Assembly: GCF_025938155.1 (NCBI RefSeq)
Contig: NZ_JAPCZG010000003.1
Span: forward strand, 310,001 to 374,000
DNA: 64,000 bases
From: Novosphingobium sp. KCTC 2891
GTDB taxonomy: Bacteria > Pseudomonadota > Alphaproteobacteria > Sphingomonadales > Sphingomonadaceae
Reading direction: 5' to 3'
The position numbers and the translations under genes were made by a program. Numbering within the stretch: the stretch's first letter is position 1; every line of letters starts with the position of its first letter. Positions 36,109 to 44,749 of this stretch are shown here, one piece after another. The notes under the pieces are model-generated. The model was not told the origin of the DNA. It did no database searches and was given only the letters and a program-made list of their open reading frames with translations.

Positions 36109-36792
36109 ATGGCAACTGTTGCAATCACTGGCGCCGCGCGCGGCATCGGTCTGGAAATCGCCCGCCAGCACGTCGAGGCAGGGGACCGCGTTCTCGCCCT
36201 CGTGCGCAAGTCGACCGACAAGCTGGACGAACTCGCCGCCGCCTCGGGTGGCAAGCTGACCGTCCACACCATGGACGTGGCGGATGACGCCTCGGTCAAG
36301 GCCGGCGCGGCAACGACCGGCAGCGATCCGATCGACGTGCTCTACAACGTTGCGGGCGTGACCGGCCCGGCATCGGACAAGGAACTTGAGACCGCCGACT
36401 GGAAGGCGTGGGACGAAGCCTTCGGGATCATGGTGCAGGGACCGCTGCGCGTGATGCAGGCGTTCATGCCGCGCCTGGGCGCAGGCTCCAAGGTCATCAA
36501 CATCACCAGCCAGCTGGCCGCGTCGACCTGGCCCTACGGCGGGTTCTATGCCTACGCCGCCGCCAAGGCAGCGCTCAACCGCATGATGCGCTCGATTGCG
36601 ATCGACGTGAAGGATCGCGGCATCGTCATCGGCCTCGTCCATCCGGGCTGGGTGCAGACCGACATGGGCGGCGAAGGCGCGGACATCACCCCGGCCGAAA
36701 GCGCTGCCGGCATCCGCAAGGTCGCTGCTGACTGGACGCTCGAAACCTCGGGTGATTTCCTCAAGTGGAACGGCGAACCGCACGCCTGGTAA
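36109..36792 (+). CDS. Short SDR family oxidoreductase
   Basis: A 227-residue SDR, shorter than its neighbours, of the C-factor/CsgA-like type. ITGAARGIGLE is at residues 6-16, NVAGVTG stands in for the NAG motif, and NITSQLA and YAAAK give the catalytic residues. The ATG is three bases after the R4 stop, so translation is probably coupled. Likely substrate: the hydroxylated product of R4. This is inference from position only. Confidence 0.83.
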   Translation: MATVAITGAARGIGLEIARQHVEAGDRVLALVRKSTDKLDELAAASGGKLTVHTMDVADDASVKAGAATTGSDPIDVLYNVAGVTGPASDKELETADWKAWDEAFGIMVQGPLRVMQAFMPRLGAGSKVINITSQLAASTWPYGGFYAYAAAKAALNRMMRSIAIDVKDRGIVIGLVHPGWVQTDMGGEGADITPAESAAGIRKVAADWTLETSGDFLKWNGEPHAW

Positions 36793-36805
36793 GAAGGACC
36801 ACACG

Positions 36806-37240
36806 ATGCCTTATACCGGACCGCTCGAGGATCGCATTCTGATCCGCGAGACGATGGAGACTTATGCCCACGGCGTCATGACCAAGGATGCTGTCCTGTG
36901 GGCCAGCACCTGGGCGGACGACGCCTTCTGGGCGCTGCCCGAATTCCCCGACCTCGAAGGCTTTTCCGGCAAGGAAGCCATCGTCGCCGGATGGGTGGCG
37001 TCTATGGACGTCTATGGTCTGGACGGTGGCAAGAAGCCGATGGTCTATGTCGCCACGCCGGGTTCGATCGAGGTCGATGGCACCACCGCGAAGGCGGTGA
37101 GCTACACGTCCGAGATCTTCGACGATCCGGAAAGCGGCAAGACCCTGCGCGTGCGCGGCCGCTATGACGACGTGCTGGAAAAGGTGGATGGTCGCTGGCT
37201 GTTCACCCGCCGCGAATACCGTGTGCTGCACATGGCCTGA
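36806..37240 (+). CDS. SnoaL-like / NTF2-fold protein
   Basis: A 144-residue NTF2-fold protein. MPYTGPLEDRILIRETMETYAHG and the strands DVLEKVDGRWLFTRREYRV are typical. It is clearly related to the protein at 58442, which begins MPFTGPAEDRLAIRE and shares PGSIEVDG and YTSE. Its partner genes here are R4 and an SDR; there the neighbour is the Rieske ferredoxin. That repeated link with Rieske genes makes a beta-subunit-like or isomerase role likely. Operon end; a strong terminator follows. Confidence 0.8.
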   Translation: MPYTGPLEDRILIRETMETYAHGVMTKDAVLWASTWADDAFWALPEFPDLEGFSGKEAIVAGWVASMDVYGLDGGKKPMVYVATPGSIEVDGTTAKAVSYTSEIFDDPESGKTLRVRGRYDDVLEKVDGRWLFTRREYRVLHMA

Positions 37241-37266
37241 GGCCTGCGGCATCCGAGCGAAACGGC

Positions 37267-37296
37267 AAGGCCCCGTGCAGCGATGCACGGGGCCTT
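37267..37296. terminator. Bidirectional terminator after the R4 operon
   Basis: AAGGCCCCGTGCA pairs exactly with TGCACGGGGCCTT over a GCGA loop and is followed by a T-rich stretch. It lies between converging units (37240 and 37360). Confidence 0.88.
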
Positions 37297-37359
37297 GTTG
37301 TTTGAGGTGCGATGTTTGCAGACTGCCGGCAGGCAAATGGGCCTGCAACGCTGCCTGGG

Positions 37360-37719
37360 TCAGCGGAGCGCGGGGAGCGCGGAGACGCGGCTTTCGATCA
37401 GATAGCTGCGCATCCGGCTGCGGTCGAACAGGCGCTCCTCGTCCTCTACGATCTCGCGCATGATCTCGGGATCGGCCATTGCGGCGAAGCAGGCGTCGCA
37501 GGTCTGCTGGTCGGGAAAGTCGATTTCCAGCGCCACGTCGTAGTCATGGTCCACGCTGGCGCCGTCCATCGGGTGCAGGTGGCGGCGCTCGTAGCGCGTG
37601 GCCCATCCGCCCAGCACCTTCTCGCCGATCAGGCGGTGGTTGGCTTCGTAATAGGCGATGAAATCGGCCTTGCTCATGCCATCGCGGCGCTTGAGCAGGG
37701 TCAGCACGGTGACGGTCAT
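37360..37719 (-). CDS. EthD-domain protein
   Basis: A 119-residue dimeric alpha-beta-barrel-type protein starting at ATG 37719. LTLLKRRDGMSKADFIAYYEANH is the EthD family signature, with ALEIDFPDQQTCDACFAAM later. The name comes from ethyl tert-butyl ether degradation, where the role is unproven. It overlaps the isomerase stop by four bases, and both follow Rieske R5. A larger EthD protein lies beside R7 (48151), so both EthD genes sit next to an oxygenase of the R5/R7 type. Confidence 0.78.
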   Translation of the reverse strand: MTVTVLTLLKRRDGMSKADFIAYYEANHRLIGEKVLGGWATRYERRHLHPMDGASVDHDYDVALEIDFPDQQTCDACFAAMADPEIMREIVEDEERLFDRSRMRSYLIESRVSALPALR

Positions 37720-38507
37720 GCCAGCGTCTCCAGCCAGCGCCGCGTCGCCTTGGCGACTTCGGCGGCGCGCAGGGCAGGGTGGGGGAACGCCTCGCGCAGC
37801 GCGCGGCTGCGCAGTTCGATCGAAAGCGGGATGCCGGGGGGCAGGGCGGCATGGAGTGCGGCCAGCGGCAGCGCGCCTTCGCCGCACTGCTGGCGCAGGT
37901 CCACCGCGTCTTCGATCACCGCGGCGAAGTCCGCCGGGTCAGGGCGCGTGGCCAGCGCATCGCAGAACTGTGCATAGGGCAGCAGCGCCGGGTCGATCGC
38001 GGCGATCTCGGCCAGCGAGGTGCCCGAACGGTCGACGTGGATCGGATCGACCAGCAAGGCCCGCGCAGGGTGCGCCACCTGGTCCAGAATGGAGAGCGCC
38101 TGGCTGGCATTCTTCACCTCGGTGAAGATGCCGAACTCCAGCGCAACGCGGATGTTGGCCGGCGCCGCGTGCTCGCACAGCATGGCAAGGCGTGCCGCGG
38201 TGCGGGCATGATCGGGATCCGACGAGACGCACAGCACGTTTGCCGCGCCGAGTTCCGCGCCCACGTCGATCACCTTGCGGTGGTCGTCGTCAAGGCTGTC
38301 GGGCTTGAGCCAGACGACCTCGACATCGATCAGCGGCAACCCGCTGGCGGCCAATGCACCGCGCGCAGCAAGCGTGTGCGCAGCGGTCCATTCGGCAGGA
38401 TCGACCCACAGGCCGACCATGTCGAAGCCGCCGGCGGCGGCGGCTTCGATGGTTTCGACGGGTCCGAACTCGGGCACGACGCCCGAGGCGAGCGCTATCG
38501 GGTTCAT
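37716..38507 (-). CDS. Sugar phosphate isomerase/epimerase-like TIM-barrel protein
   Basis: A 263-residue xylose-isomerase-like TIM barrel. AAAGGFDMVGLWV, a metal-type glutamate in IRVALEFGIF, LLVDPIHVDRSG and SIELRSRAL mark the strands and probable metal ligands. ATG at 38507 is used; GTG 38513 adds two residues and neither has a clear ribosome binding site. It lies between R5 and an EthD gene. Members of this fold act on many hydroxy-keto compounds, not only sugars, so an isomerase on the ring-oxidised product is possible. Confidence 0.75.
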   Translation of the reverse strand: MNPIALASGVVPEFGPVETIEAAAAGGFDMVGLWVDPAEWTAAHTLAARGALAASGLPLIDVEVVWLKPDSLDDDHRKVIDVGAELGAANVLCVSSDPDHARTAARLAMLCEHAAPANIRVALEFGIFTEVKNASQALSILDQVAHPARALLVDPIHVDRSGTSLAEIAAIDPALLPYAQFCDALATRPDPADFAAVIEDAVDLRQQCGEGALPLAALHAALPPGIPLSIELRSRALREAFPHPALRAAEVAKATRRWLETLA

Positions 38508-38520
38508 GGCCACGTGCCGA

Positions 38521-39699
38521 TCACATTTCCGGTTCGGGAAGGTCCGGATCGTCCTGCAGGTACCAGTTCAGCCATTCGTGGAAGAACTGGTTGCCGCGTT
38601 CGTTGCGGCCGAACACGAGTTCGTCGTGCGCGCCGCTCTCGAGGCCCTTCTGGATCTCGAGACCGATGACGTAATCCTCGGTGTAGGTCACGTCGCGGAA
38701 GAAGTTCATTGCCGCTTCCACGTTCGCGCGGTCGTCCTCGTCGCGGATCGGTTCGCGGCGCAGGTAGTTGAGCACGGTGCGGTTCTCGCCCGGCGTCGGC
38801 CCGGGGAACAGCTGCGCCACCTGCGTGATTTCCGGCGCGACGAAGACCGACACGTTGGGGAACATGATCCGCACGAAGTCGAACCCGTTGTTCTCCTGCG
38901 TGCCCCACTCCTCGCGCGGCACGTCCTTCAGGGCGTCCGCGATCTTGTGGTGGGGGAAGCCGATGCGCTGGTGCGGGCCGAAGCCCTCGTAGTGCATGCA
39001 GTTCGAAGGCGTGCGCGGGAAGATCGTCTGCGGGTGCAGCGAGGCGAAGTGATAGCCTTCGAGGTAGCCGTCATAGGCGACCTTCCAGTTCGCGCCTTCG
39101 ATCACGCGGCTGCCCATGTAGGTCCACTTGTCGAAGTTCAGCGCCTCGAAGTCCTCGAGGAAGCCGCGATAGAACTTGTCGACGTCGATCGGGGCGTTCG
39201 GGGTGAGGACGACGAAGATCATCCCCGCCTTTTCCTGGCAGGGCAGTTCGCGCAGGCCAAGCTCGGGCTTGCACACTTCGCCGAACTTGCTCGCCTCGGA
39301 CACGCCGATCAGCTTGCCGTCCTGGCCGTAGGTCCAGCCATGGTACTTGCAGGTGAAGCGCGGGCAGTTGCCGTGGCCTTCGCTGGCAACGGGTGCGGCG
39401 CGGTGCGAGCAGACGTTGAGGAAGGCGCGAACCGTTCCCGCCTTGTCGCGGTTGATCAGCACCGGCATCCCGACCGCGTCCATCGCCTTGTAATCGCCGG
39501 GATTCGGCAATTCGGCGGTGAAGGCGAGCATCAGCGGAACGCGCTTGAAGATGAGCTCCATCTCCGCCTTCCACTGGTCGGGGTCGGTGTAGCTCTCCGA
39601 GGGAACCCGCATGGTCTTCTCGGTGAGGAAGGTCTGCTTGTTCTCGACGTAGTCGCGCATGATGGCAGCGACGTCGCCAATACGCTCGATGCGATCCAT
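38521..39699 (-). CDS. Rieske non-heme iron oxygenase alpha subunit R5
   Basis: A 392-residue alpha subunit of the shorter subfamily shared with R7. Rieske ligands are C97, H99, C117 and H120; the iron site has E214, H217 and H222 (YLEGYHFASLHPQ). Start at ATG 39699. It is the first gene of an operon with a TIM-barrel isomerase and an EthD protein, divergent from an acyl-CoA ligase. The length resembles standalone monooxygenase-type alpha subunits such as KshA or O-demethylases; which reaction it performs is open. Confidence 0.93.
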   Translation of the reverse strand: MDRIERIGDVAAIMRDYVENKQTFLTEKTMRVPSESYTDPDQWKAEMELIFKRVPLMLAFTAELPNPGDYKAMDAVGMPVLINRDKAGTVRAFLNVCSHRAAPVASEGHGNCPRFTCKYHGWTYGQDGKLIGVSEASKFGEVCKPELGLRELPCQEKAGMIFVVLTPNAPIDVDKFYRGFLEDFEALNFDKWTYMGSRVIEGANWKVAYDGYLEGYHFASLHPQTIFPRTPSNCMHYEGFGPHQRIGFPHHKIADALKDVPREEWGTQENNGFDFVRIMFPNVSVFVAPEITQVAQLFPGPTPGENRTVLNYLRREPIRDEDDRANVEAAMNFFRDVTYTEDYVIGLEIQKGLESGAHDELVFGRNERGNQFFHEWLNWYLQDDPDLPEPEM

Positions 39700-39832
39700 G
39701 ATCGGTATCTCTCCCGGGGATTTTCACGGCCCGCTGGGTCGGGCCAAGAGGGGACAATGCCCTTCCGCGCGCGCGCGGCCAAGCTGTGACACTTGGCAGG
39801 TGCCTCCCCTTTTCGCCAATTGAGCGAAGGCG

Positions 39833-39848
39833 TTCTCCCTTGGGAGAA
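39833..39848. promoter_or_regulatory. Inverted repeat TTCTCCC-TT-GGGAGAA over the ligase ribosome binding site
   Basis: A perfect 7-base inverted repeat with a TT centre. Its right arm, GGGAGAA, is the Shine-Dalgarno sequence of the acyl-CoA ligase (start 39857). It could be a DNA operator shared with divergent R5, or a hairpin that hides the ribosome binding site. A second inverted repeat, GGCCCG-N6-CGGGCC, is at 39728-39745. Confidence 0.45.
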
Positions 39849-39856
39849 GCAGCGTC

Positions 39857-41479
39857 ATGAATGACAAGATAACGCCCCCTTGGGAGTGGCTCGCAATTCC
39901 CGCCCCGCACCAGCAGGCTTTCGCCCAGAGCGATGCCTGGGACCGCCGCACGATCGCCGATCACGCGATCGAACGCGCGGCCGCCACGCCCGATTTCGTC
40001 TGCATGGTCGATGGCGAGGGCGAATATACCTATGCCTCGCTGCTGGCTGAAGCGACCGCGCTGTCGGCCGCGCTGCGCGCGCGCGGGCTGGAACAGGGCG
40101 ACGTGATCGCCTTCCAGGTGCCCAACTGGCGCGAGGCGGCGGCGATCAACCTGGCGGCGGCGCTTTCCGGCTTCGTGGTCAATCCGATCGTGCCGATCTA
40201 CCGCGATGCCGAAATCACGCTGATGCTGGGCGATTGCCGGGCGCGCGCGATCTTCGTCCCGCAGGTGTTCCGCAAGCTGGACTATGCCGAGATGGCGCGG
40301 CGCTGCCAGCAGTCGCTGCCCGATCTGGCGCATGTGTTCACGGTGCGCGGCGAAGGCCCGGATGACTATGCCGCGCTGGTGGCCGAAGGGCGCAACCTGC
40401 CGTTCGAGCGTCCCCGCGTCGAACCGCTCGGCGTGAAGATGGTGCTCTACACCTCGGGCACCACCGGCCGGCCCAAGGGCGTGCTGCACAGCCACGTCAC
40501 CTTGCAGCGCATTGTCGAGAAAAGCGGCGTGCACTGGGGCCTGAAGGCCGGTGAGGCGACGCTGATGCCTTCGCCGGTCACGCACGTCTCGGGTTATGCC
40601 AACGGTCTTGAAGTGCCGCTGATCTGCGGCGTGCGCTCGGTGCTGATGGAGGCGTGGAACGCCCAGGACGCGCTGCGCCTGATCGAGCAGCACCAGCTTG
40701 TCGGCACGGTGGCCGCCACGCCGTTCCTGGTCGAACTGGCCGCGACGGCCCGTGCCGCCGGCACCGGCATTCCCAGCTTCCGCTTCTTCGCCTGCGGCGG
40801 CGCGGCGGTGCCCAACGACCTGATCCCGGCCGCCAATGCGGCGTTCGACAACTGCAAGGCCTTCCGCGTGTTCGGCGCGTCGGAAGTGCCGCTCGTCACG
40901 TTCGGCTGGCCGCAGGACGAAGTGCTGGCCGCGACGACCGATGGCGAGGTGGTCGACTACGAGGTGCGCATTGTCGACAACGACGACAACGACGTTCCCG
41001 CAGGTAGCGAGGGCGAAATCCTGGCGCGCGGGCCGGGCATGATGATGGGCTATGCCGATGCGCAGCAGACCGCGGAGGCTATCACCAGCGACGGCTATTT
41101 CCGCACCGGGGATCTTGGCGTGCTTTCCGCCAACGGTGCGATCACCATCACCGGGCGCAAGAAGGACCTGATCATCCGCGGCGGCGAGAACATTTCCGCC
41201 AAGGAAATCGAGGACGTGCTCCACACCCATCCGGCGGTGAAGGAAGCCAGCGTCGTCGCCATGCCGCACGACCGGCTGGGCGAGGGTGTCTGCGCCTATA
41301 TCATCGCCGAGGGCGAGGCCGATGCGGCCGCGCTGGCGGCGCACGTCGGCGCGAGCGGGCTGGCCAAGCAGAAGATTCCCGAACGCTTCGAATTCGTCGA
41401 GGACTTCCCGCGCACGGCGAGCGGCAAGGTGCGCAAGGATCAGTTGCGCGCCGACGTCAAGGCGAAGCTGGCCGGCTGA
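39857..41479 (+). CDS. AMP-forming acyl-CoA synthetase
   Basis: A 540-residue ANL-superfamily ligase. The P-loop-like YTSGTTGRPKGV is near residue 200, GYFRTGDLG and GRKKDLIIRGGENISAKEIED mark the hinge, and the C-terminal lysine motif PRTASGKVRKDQL is complete. It activates a carboxylic acid with ATP and CoA. The closest general look is the cyclohexanecarboxylate/aryl-acid type rather than FadD. It is the only acyl-CoA ligase in the window, so it is the likely entry of the oxygenated acid to the beta-oxidation genes on the left. Divergent from R5; strong terminator after it. Confidence 0.92.
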   Translation: MNDKITPPWEWLAIPAPHQQAFAQSDAWDRRTIADHAIERAAATPDFVCMVDGEGEYTYASLLAEATALSAALRARGLEQGDVIAFQVPNWREAAAINLAAALSGFVVNPIVPIYRDAEITLMLGDCRARAIFVPQVFRKLDYAEMARRCQQSLPDLAHVFTVRGEGPDDYAALVAEGRNLPFERPRVEPLGVKMVLYTSGTTGRPKGVLHSHVTLQRIVEKSGVHWGLKAGEATLMPSPVTHVSGYANGLEVPLICGVRSVLMEAWNAQDALRLIEQHQLVGTVAATPFLVELAATARAAGTGIPSFRFFACGGAAVPNDLIPAANAAFDNCKAFRVFGASEVPLVTFGWPQDEVLAATTDGEVVDYEVRIVDNDDNDVPAGSEGEILARGPGMMMGYADAQQTAEAITSDGYFRTGDLGVLSANGAITITGRKKDLIIRGGENISAKEIEDVLHTHPAVKEASVVAMPHDRLGEGVCAYIIAEGEADAAALAAHVGASGLAKQKIPERFEFVEDFPRTASGKVRKDQLRADVKAKLAG

Positions 41480-41497
41480 GGCGGGCTAGGCGCAAGC

Positions 41498-41537
41498 AAA
41501 AAGGGGGCGGGCGCCTTTCCGGTGCCCGCCCCCTTTT
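41498..41537. terminator. Bidirectional terminator after the ligase
   Basis: AAAAGGGGGCGGGC pairs with GCCCGCCCCCTTTT; the stem tip has a G-T wobble and the T run follows directly. It lies between the ligase stop (41479) and the converging flavoprotein stop (41559). Confidence 0.9.
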
Positions 41538-41558
41538 TCGTTCAGATACTGCCCGCGA

Positions 41559-43025
41559 TCAGGAGGTCCAGTTCGCCCCCGCCGCGTGGCGACCGGCGCG
41601 GCGGCCGAAGTAGCTGCCCGGCCCGAGGCTCAGCCCGCTGGCATAGGACTTGCCGTTGCGCGGGATATGCGCGGCGCTGGCGCCCACCACGTAAAGGCCG
41701 GGAATCGTGTTCGAATGCAGGTCGAGCGCACGGCCTTCGGCGTCGGTCTTGATGCCGCCGAGCGTGATGAACAGGTAGTGCGACTTGTCGAAGCTGATGT
41801 CGAAAGCGGCGTAAGGCCCCTTGTCGAGCGGCTTGATCCAGTCGAGATGCTTGTGGAAGCGCCGGTCGACGCCTTCGTGTGCGCCCTCGTTGTAGGTGCG
41901 CATCGTCTGCACCAGCGAGCCGGCGGGCAGGCCCAGGCCGGCTTCCATTTCCTCCACCGTTTCCCAGCCATCGACCAGTGTGTGCTTGGCAAACGGGTTC
42001 TCGGGATAGGCGAAGATCTCGCTGTCGACGATCAGGTAGGCGGTCTGGCCGGGCTGCTCCATCACGAAGTTGCCGAGCCGGCCGTGGTACACGTCTTCGG
42101 ACACGAATCGTTCGCCGTTGCGGTTGACCACGATGCCCTTGATGAGCTGGCCCGGCGGGTAGATCGATGCGGTGGGGATCACCCCGTCCATCGCCACCGC
42201 GTGCGCGCCCGCCGAAAGCCCAAGCCGCACGCCCGCGCCGTCGTTGCTGGGAATGCCCAGCGGTTCGCTGGTTTCGCTCAGCAGCGGGATATGCTGCTTG
42301 ATCAGCGGTTCGCACATGTTGTGGCTGCCACAGGCGACGATCACGCCGCGCCGTGCCCGCACGAACAGTTCCCCGCCCGACTGCTTCACCTTCACGCCGA
42401 CGACGCGGCCGTCCGCATCCTGCACCAGCGCGACTACGGCGCTGTCGTAGATCGCGGCGATGCCTTCCGCCTCGCAGCGTTCGAGCAGGGGCTTCATGCC
42501 GGCGGCGCCGGCATTCTCGCCCACGCCCGCAACCTTGTGGCCACGCGGCGCGGGGCGCGCCGCCTCGCGATAAGGCCAGGCCTTTTCGTTGCCGGTCCAC
42601 ATCAGGCAGGTGGTGTCGTCGAGCCACACGGCCTTGCCGCCGAAGTAGGTGCGCTCGAACGGCACGCCCTGCGCTTCGAGCCAGTCGAAGTGGTCCTTGC
42701 AGTCGTTGGCGAATGCGATCGCGGCGTTGGGATCGAGCGGGTCGCAGCTGGCGAGAAGGAACTTCGCCAGTTCCTCGGGCGGGTCGTCATAGCCGGCGGC
42801 CTGCTGCACGGCAGTGCCGCCGCCGAGGTAGAAGATGCCCGAGGACATGGCGCTGGCCCCGCCGCCGCCCGAGGCGCGTTCGATGATCAGCACGTCGGCC
42901 CCTGCACGGTGCGCCTCCAGCGCGGCGCAAGTGCCGGCGACGCCCTGGCCGATCACGACGATGTCGGTTTCACGGTCCCACTGCGCGATTTCGGACGGCG
43001 AGACGATAGCGGGGATCCCGGTCAT
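41559..43025 (-). CDS. FAD-dependent oxidoreductase (3-ketosteroid dehydrogenase / fumarate reductase type), cytoplasmic
   Basis: A 488-residue flavoprotein starting at ATG 43025. FAD binding is at GQGVAG (26-31) with IIERASGGGGASAMSSG next. The C-terminal GLYVVGASAAHIPRNGKSYASGLSLGPGSYFGRRAG closes the FAD site. It has no signal peptide, unlike its relative at 28068. The GxSYASG ending resembles the 3-ketosteroid-delta-1-dehydrogenase and 3-oxosteroid group, but the catalytic tyrosines cannot be placed with confidence here. It overlaps the SDR stop by one base. A likely role is alpha,beta-dehydrogenation or reduction of a cyclic ketone. Confidence 0.87.
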   Translation of the reverse strand: MTGIPAIVSPSEIAQWDRETDIVVIGQGVAGTCAALEAHRAGADVLIIERASGGGGASAMSSGIFYLGGGTAVQQAAGYDDPPEELAKFLLASCDPLDPNAAIAFANDCKDHFDWLEAQGVPFERTYFGGKAVWLDDTTCLMWTGNEKAWPYREAARPAPRGHKVAGVGENAGAAGMKPLLERCEAEGIAAIYDSAVVALVQDADGRVVGVKVKQSGGELFVRARRGVIVACGSHNMCEPLIKQHIPLLSETSEPLGIPSNDGAGVRLGLSAGAHAVAMDGVIPTASIYPPGQLIKGIVVNRNGERFVSEDVYHGRLGNFVMEQPGQTAYLIVDSEIFAYPENPFAKHTLVDGWETVEEMEAGLGLPAGSLVQTMRTYNEGAHEGVDRRFHKHLDWIKPLDKGPYAAFDISFDKSHYLFITLGGIKTDAEGRALDLHSNTIPGLYVVGASAAHIPRNGKSYASGLSLGPGSYFGRRAGRHAAGANWTS

Positions 43026-43831
43026 CAGGCGGCTCCGGTGGCCTTGGCCACCGACGCGTTGATTTCCTCGCGCGTGGGGTTGCGGCGCAGGGTGAGGCCG
43101 CCGTTCACCTGGAGGTTCTCGCCGGTCATGAAGCATTCGTCGCTGGCGAGGAACACGGCTGCGGCGGCGATGTCTTCCGACGTGCCCCAGCGGCCCAGCG
43201 GGTAGCCGGCGCGGAACGCCTCGAACAGGCCGGGGACCTGTCCGGCATCGGAGGTCATCGGCGTGTCGGTCAGGCCGGGCGAGATCGAATTGGCGCGGAT
43301 GCCCTCGTGGCCGAATTCATGCGCGACGCAGCGGATGATGTGGTCGGTGCCCGCCTTGGTGCCCATGTAGATGGCATGATCGTTCAGCATGATCTGCGCG
43401 GTGGCCGAGCTGATCGTCAGGATCGAGCCGCCACGGCCGCCCAGCGACTTCGCCATCTTGCGCACCATCGCCTGGAAGAACTGGTGCGGGCCGACCAGCT
43501 GGAGCGCGGCCATCGCATCAAGCTCCTCGCGCGTCACGTCCAGGAAGCCCTTGAGCAGGCCCCAGCCGGTGGCGTTGAGAGCGATGTCGATGCCGCCCAT
43601 CTTGGCGACCGCGGTATCGGCCAGCGCGTTGACGCTGGCTTCATCGGTCAGGTCGCAGACCGCCCAGTGGCAGCCATTTTCCCTGGCGAACTTTTCCAGC
43701 ACGTCGGCCTTGCGGCCGGAAACCAGCACTTCGGCGCCTTCATCCAGGAAGCGGCGGGCGATCACCTGGCCCATGTTGCCGTCGCTGCTGGCGCCCAGAA
43801 CGATCGCCTTCTTGCCTTCGAGACGCTTCAT
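43025..43831 (-). CDS. SDR family oxidoreductase with atypical glycine motif
   Basis: A 268-residue SDR. The nucleotide motif is VLGASSDGNMGQ rather than TGxxxGxG, so threonine is lost and the loop is longer. NATG stands in for the NAG motif. The active site keeps TISSATA and YMGTK. The start at ATG 43831 has GGGAGAG upstream. It overlaps the flavoprotein gene by one base, so the pair probably works in sequence, for example hydroxyl oxidation and then ring dehydrogenation; this is inference. The odd glycine loop also brings enoyl-reductase-like SDRs to mind. Confidence 0.82.
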   Translation of the reverse strand: MKRLEGKKAIVLGASSDGNMGQVIARRFLDEGAEVLVSGRKADVLEKFARENGCHWAVCDLTDEASVNALADTAVAKMGGIDIALNATGWGLLKGFLDVTREELDAMAALQLVGPHQFFQAMVRKMAKSLGGRGGSILTISSATAQIMLNDHAIYMGTKAGTDHIIRCVAHEFGHEGIRANSISPGLTDTPMTSDAGQVPGLFEAFRAGYPLGRWGTSEDIAAAAVFLASDECFMTGENLQVNGGLTLRRNPTREEINASVAKATGAA

Positions 43832-43973
43832 TGTTGCTCTCCCATCGCGTTTGCTGGCAGGAGCTATCACGGCCCGCGCGCGGCAATTCCTGTTCAAAAA
43901 GGTAGTGCCCGCCCTCGGGCGCGCGGGGCATGGAGGGCGGCAACCGGCAATCTGCGGGATCGAGGAGTGCGAC

Positions 43974-44735
43974 ATGGATCTGGGCCTCAAGGGTAAGAAA
44001 GTCATTCTCACGGGCGGTAGCCGCGGCATTGGCCGCGCGACCGTCGAACTGTTCGCCGCCGAAGGCGCGGACATCGCGTTTTGCTCGCGTAATCCTGAGC
44101 AGGTCGCCGAAACCGTTGCCGCGCTCGAGAAGTTCGGCGGCAAGGTCTATGGCTCGGCCTTCGACATGGAAGCCGGTCCCGATGCCTATCGCGCATGGCT
44201 CAAGGACGCTGCTGCCAAGCTGGGCGGCTGCGACGTGTTCGTGCCGATGATCTCGACCTCGGGCGCTGGCGCCACGGGCGACTGGCACAAGACGCTCGAC
44301 TTCGACATCATGGGCGCCGTGATCGGTGCCGAGGAACTGGACGCGGCGCTGTCGGCGTCGGGCCAGGGTTCGATCGTCATCACCGCTTCGACCGCGGGTC
44401 TCGAAACCTTCATCGTGCCGCAGGGCTACAACGCGCTGAAGGGCGCGCTGATCGTCTATGCCGGCCAGCTGTCGCAGGCGCTGGGCCCCAAGGGCATCCG
44501 CGTGAACACCGTGTCGCCCGGCCCGATCAAGTTCACCGGCGGCAACTGGGAAGTGATCGAGACGGCTGTGCCCGAACTCCACGACGCCACGCAGGCGCAG
44601 TTCGCGCTTGGCCGCTGGGGCGGTCCGGAAGAAGTGGCGCGGACCATCGTGTTCCTCGCCAGCCCGGCTTCGTCCTACACCACCGGCACCAACGTGGTGA
44701 TCGACGGTGGCTTCACAAAGCGCGTCCAGTTCTAA
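43974..44735 (+). CDS. SDR family oxidoreductase
   Basis: A 253-residue SDR. LTGGSRGIGRA is near residue 12, the second strand ends FCSRNPEQ (arginine there suggests NADP), and VITASTAG and YNALK form the active site. Start ATG 43974 with GAGGAG upstream. VPMISTSGAG replaces the usual NNAG, which is unusual for a classical SDR. It is followed by a VOC gene 14 bases on, and it diverges from the SDR/flavoprotein pair. Confidence 0.85.
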   Translation: MDLGLKGKKVILTGGSRGIGRATVELFAAEGADIAFCSRNPEQVAETVAALEKFGGKVYGSAFDMEAGPDAYRAWLKDAAAKLGGCDVFVPMISTSGAGATGDWHKTLDFDIMGAVIGAEELDAALSASGQGSIVITASTAGLETFIVPQGYNALKGALIVYAGQLSQALGPKGIRVNTVSPGPIKFTGGNWEVIETAVPELHDATQAQFALGRWGGPEEVARTIVFLASPASSYTTGTNVVIDGGFTKRVQF

Positions 44736-44749
44736 AAGGCGGCTGACAG

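Noticed and set aside
34498-36804. 768-codon minus-strand open frame
   Set aside because: Antisense to Rieske R4 and its SDR; no recognisable domain.
28068-43025. Confident steroid pathway assignment from the two KstD-like flavoproteins
   Set aside because: The superfamily also holds fumarate reductases and other dehydrogenases; no HsaC/TesB, KshB or ring-degradation genes are present to confirm it.
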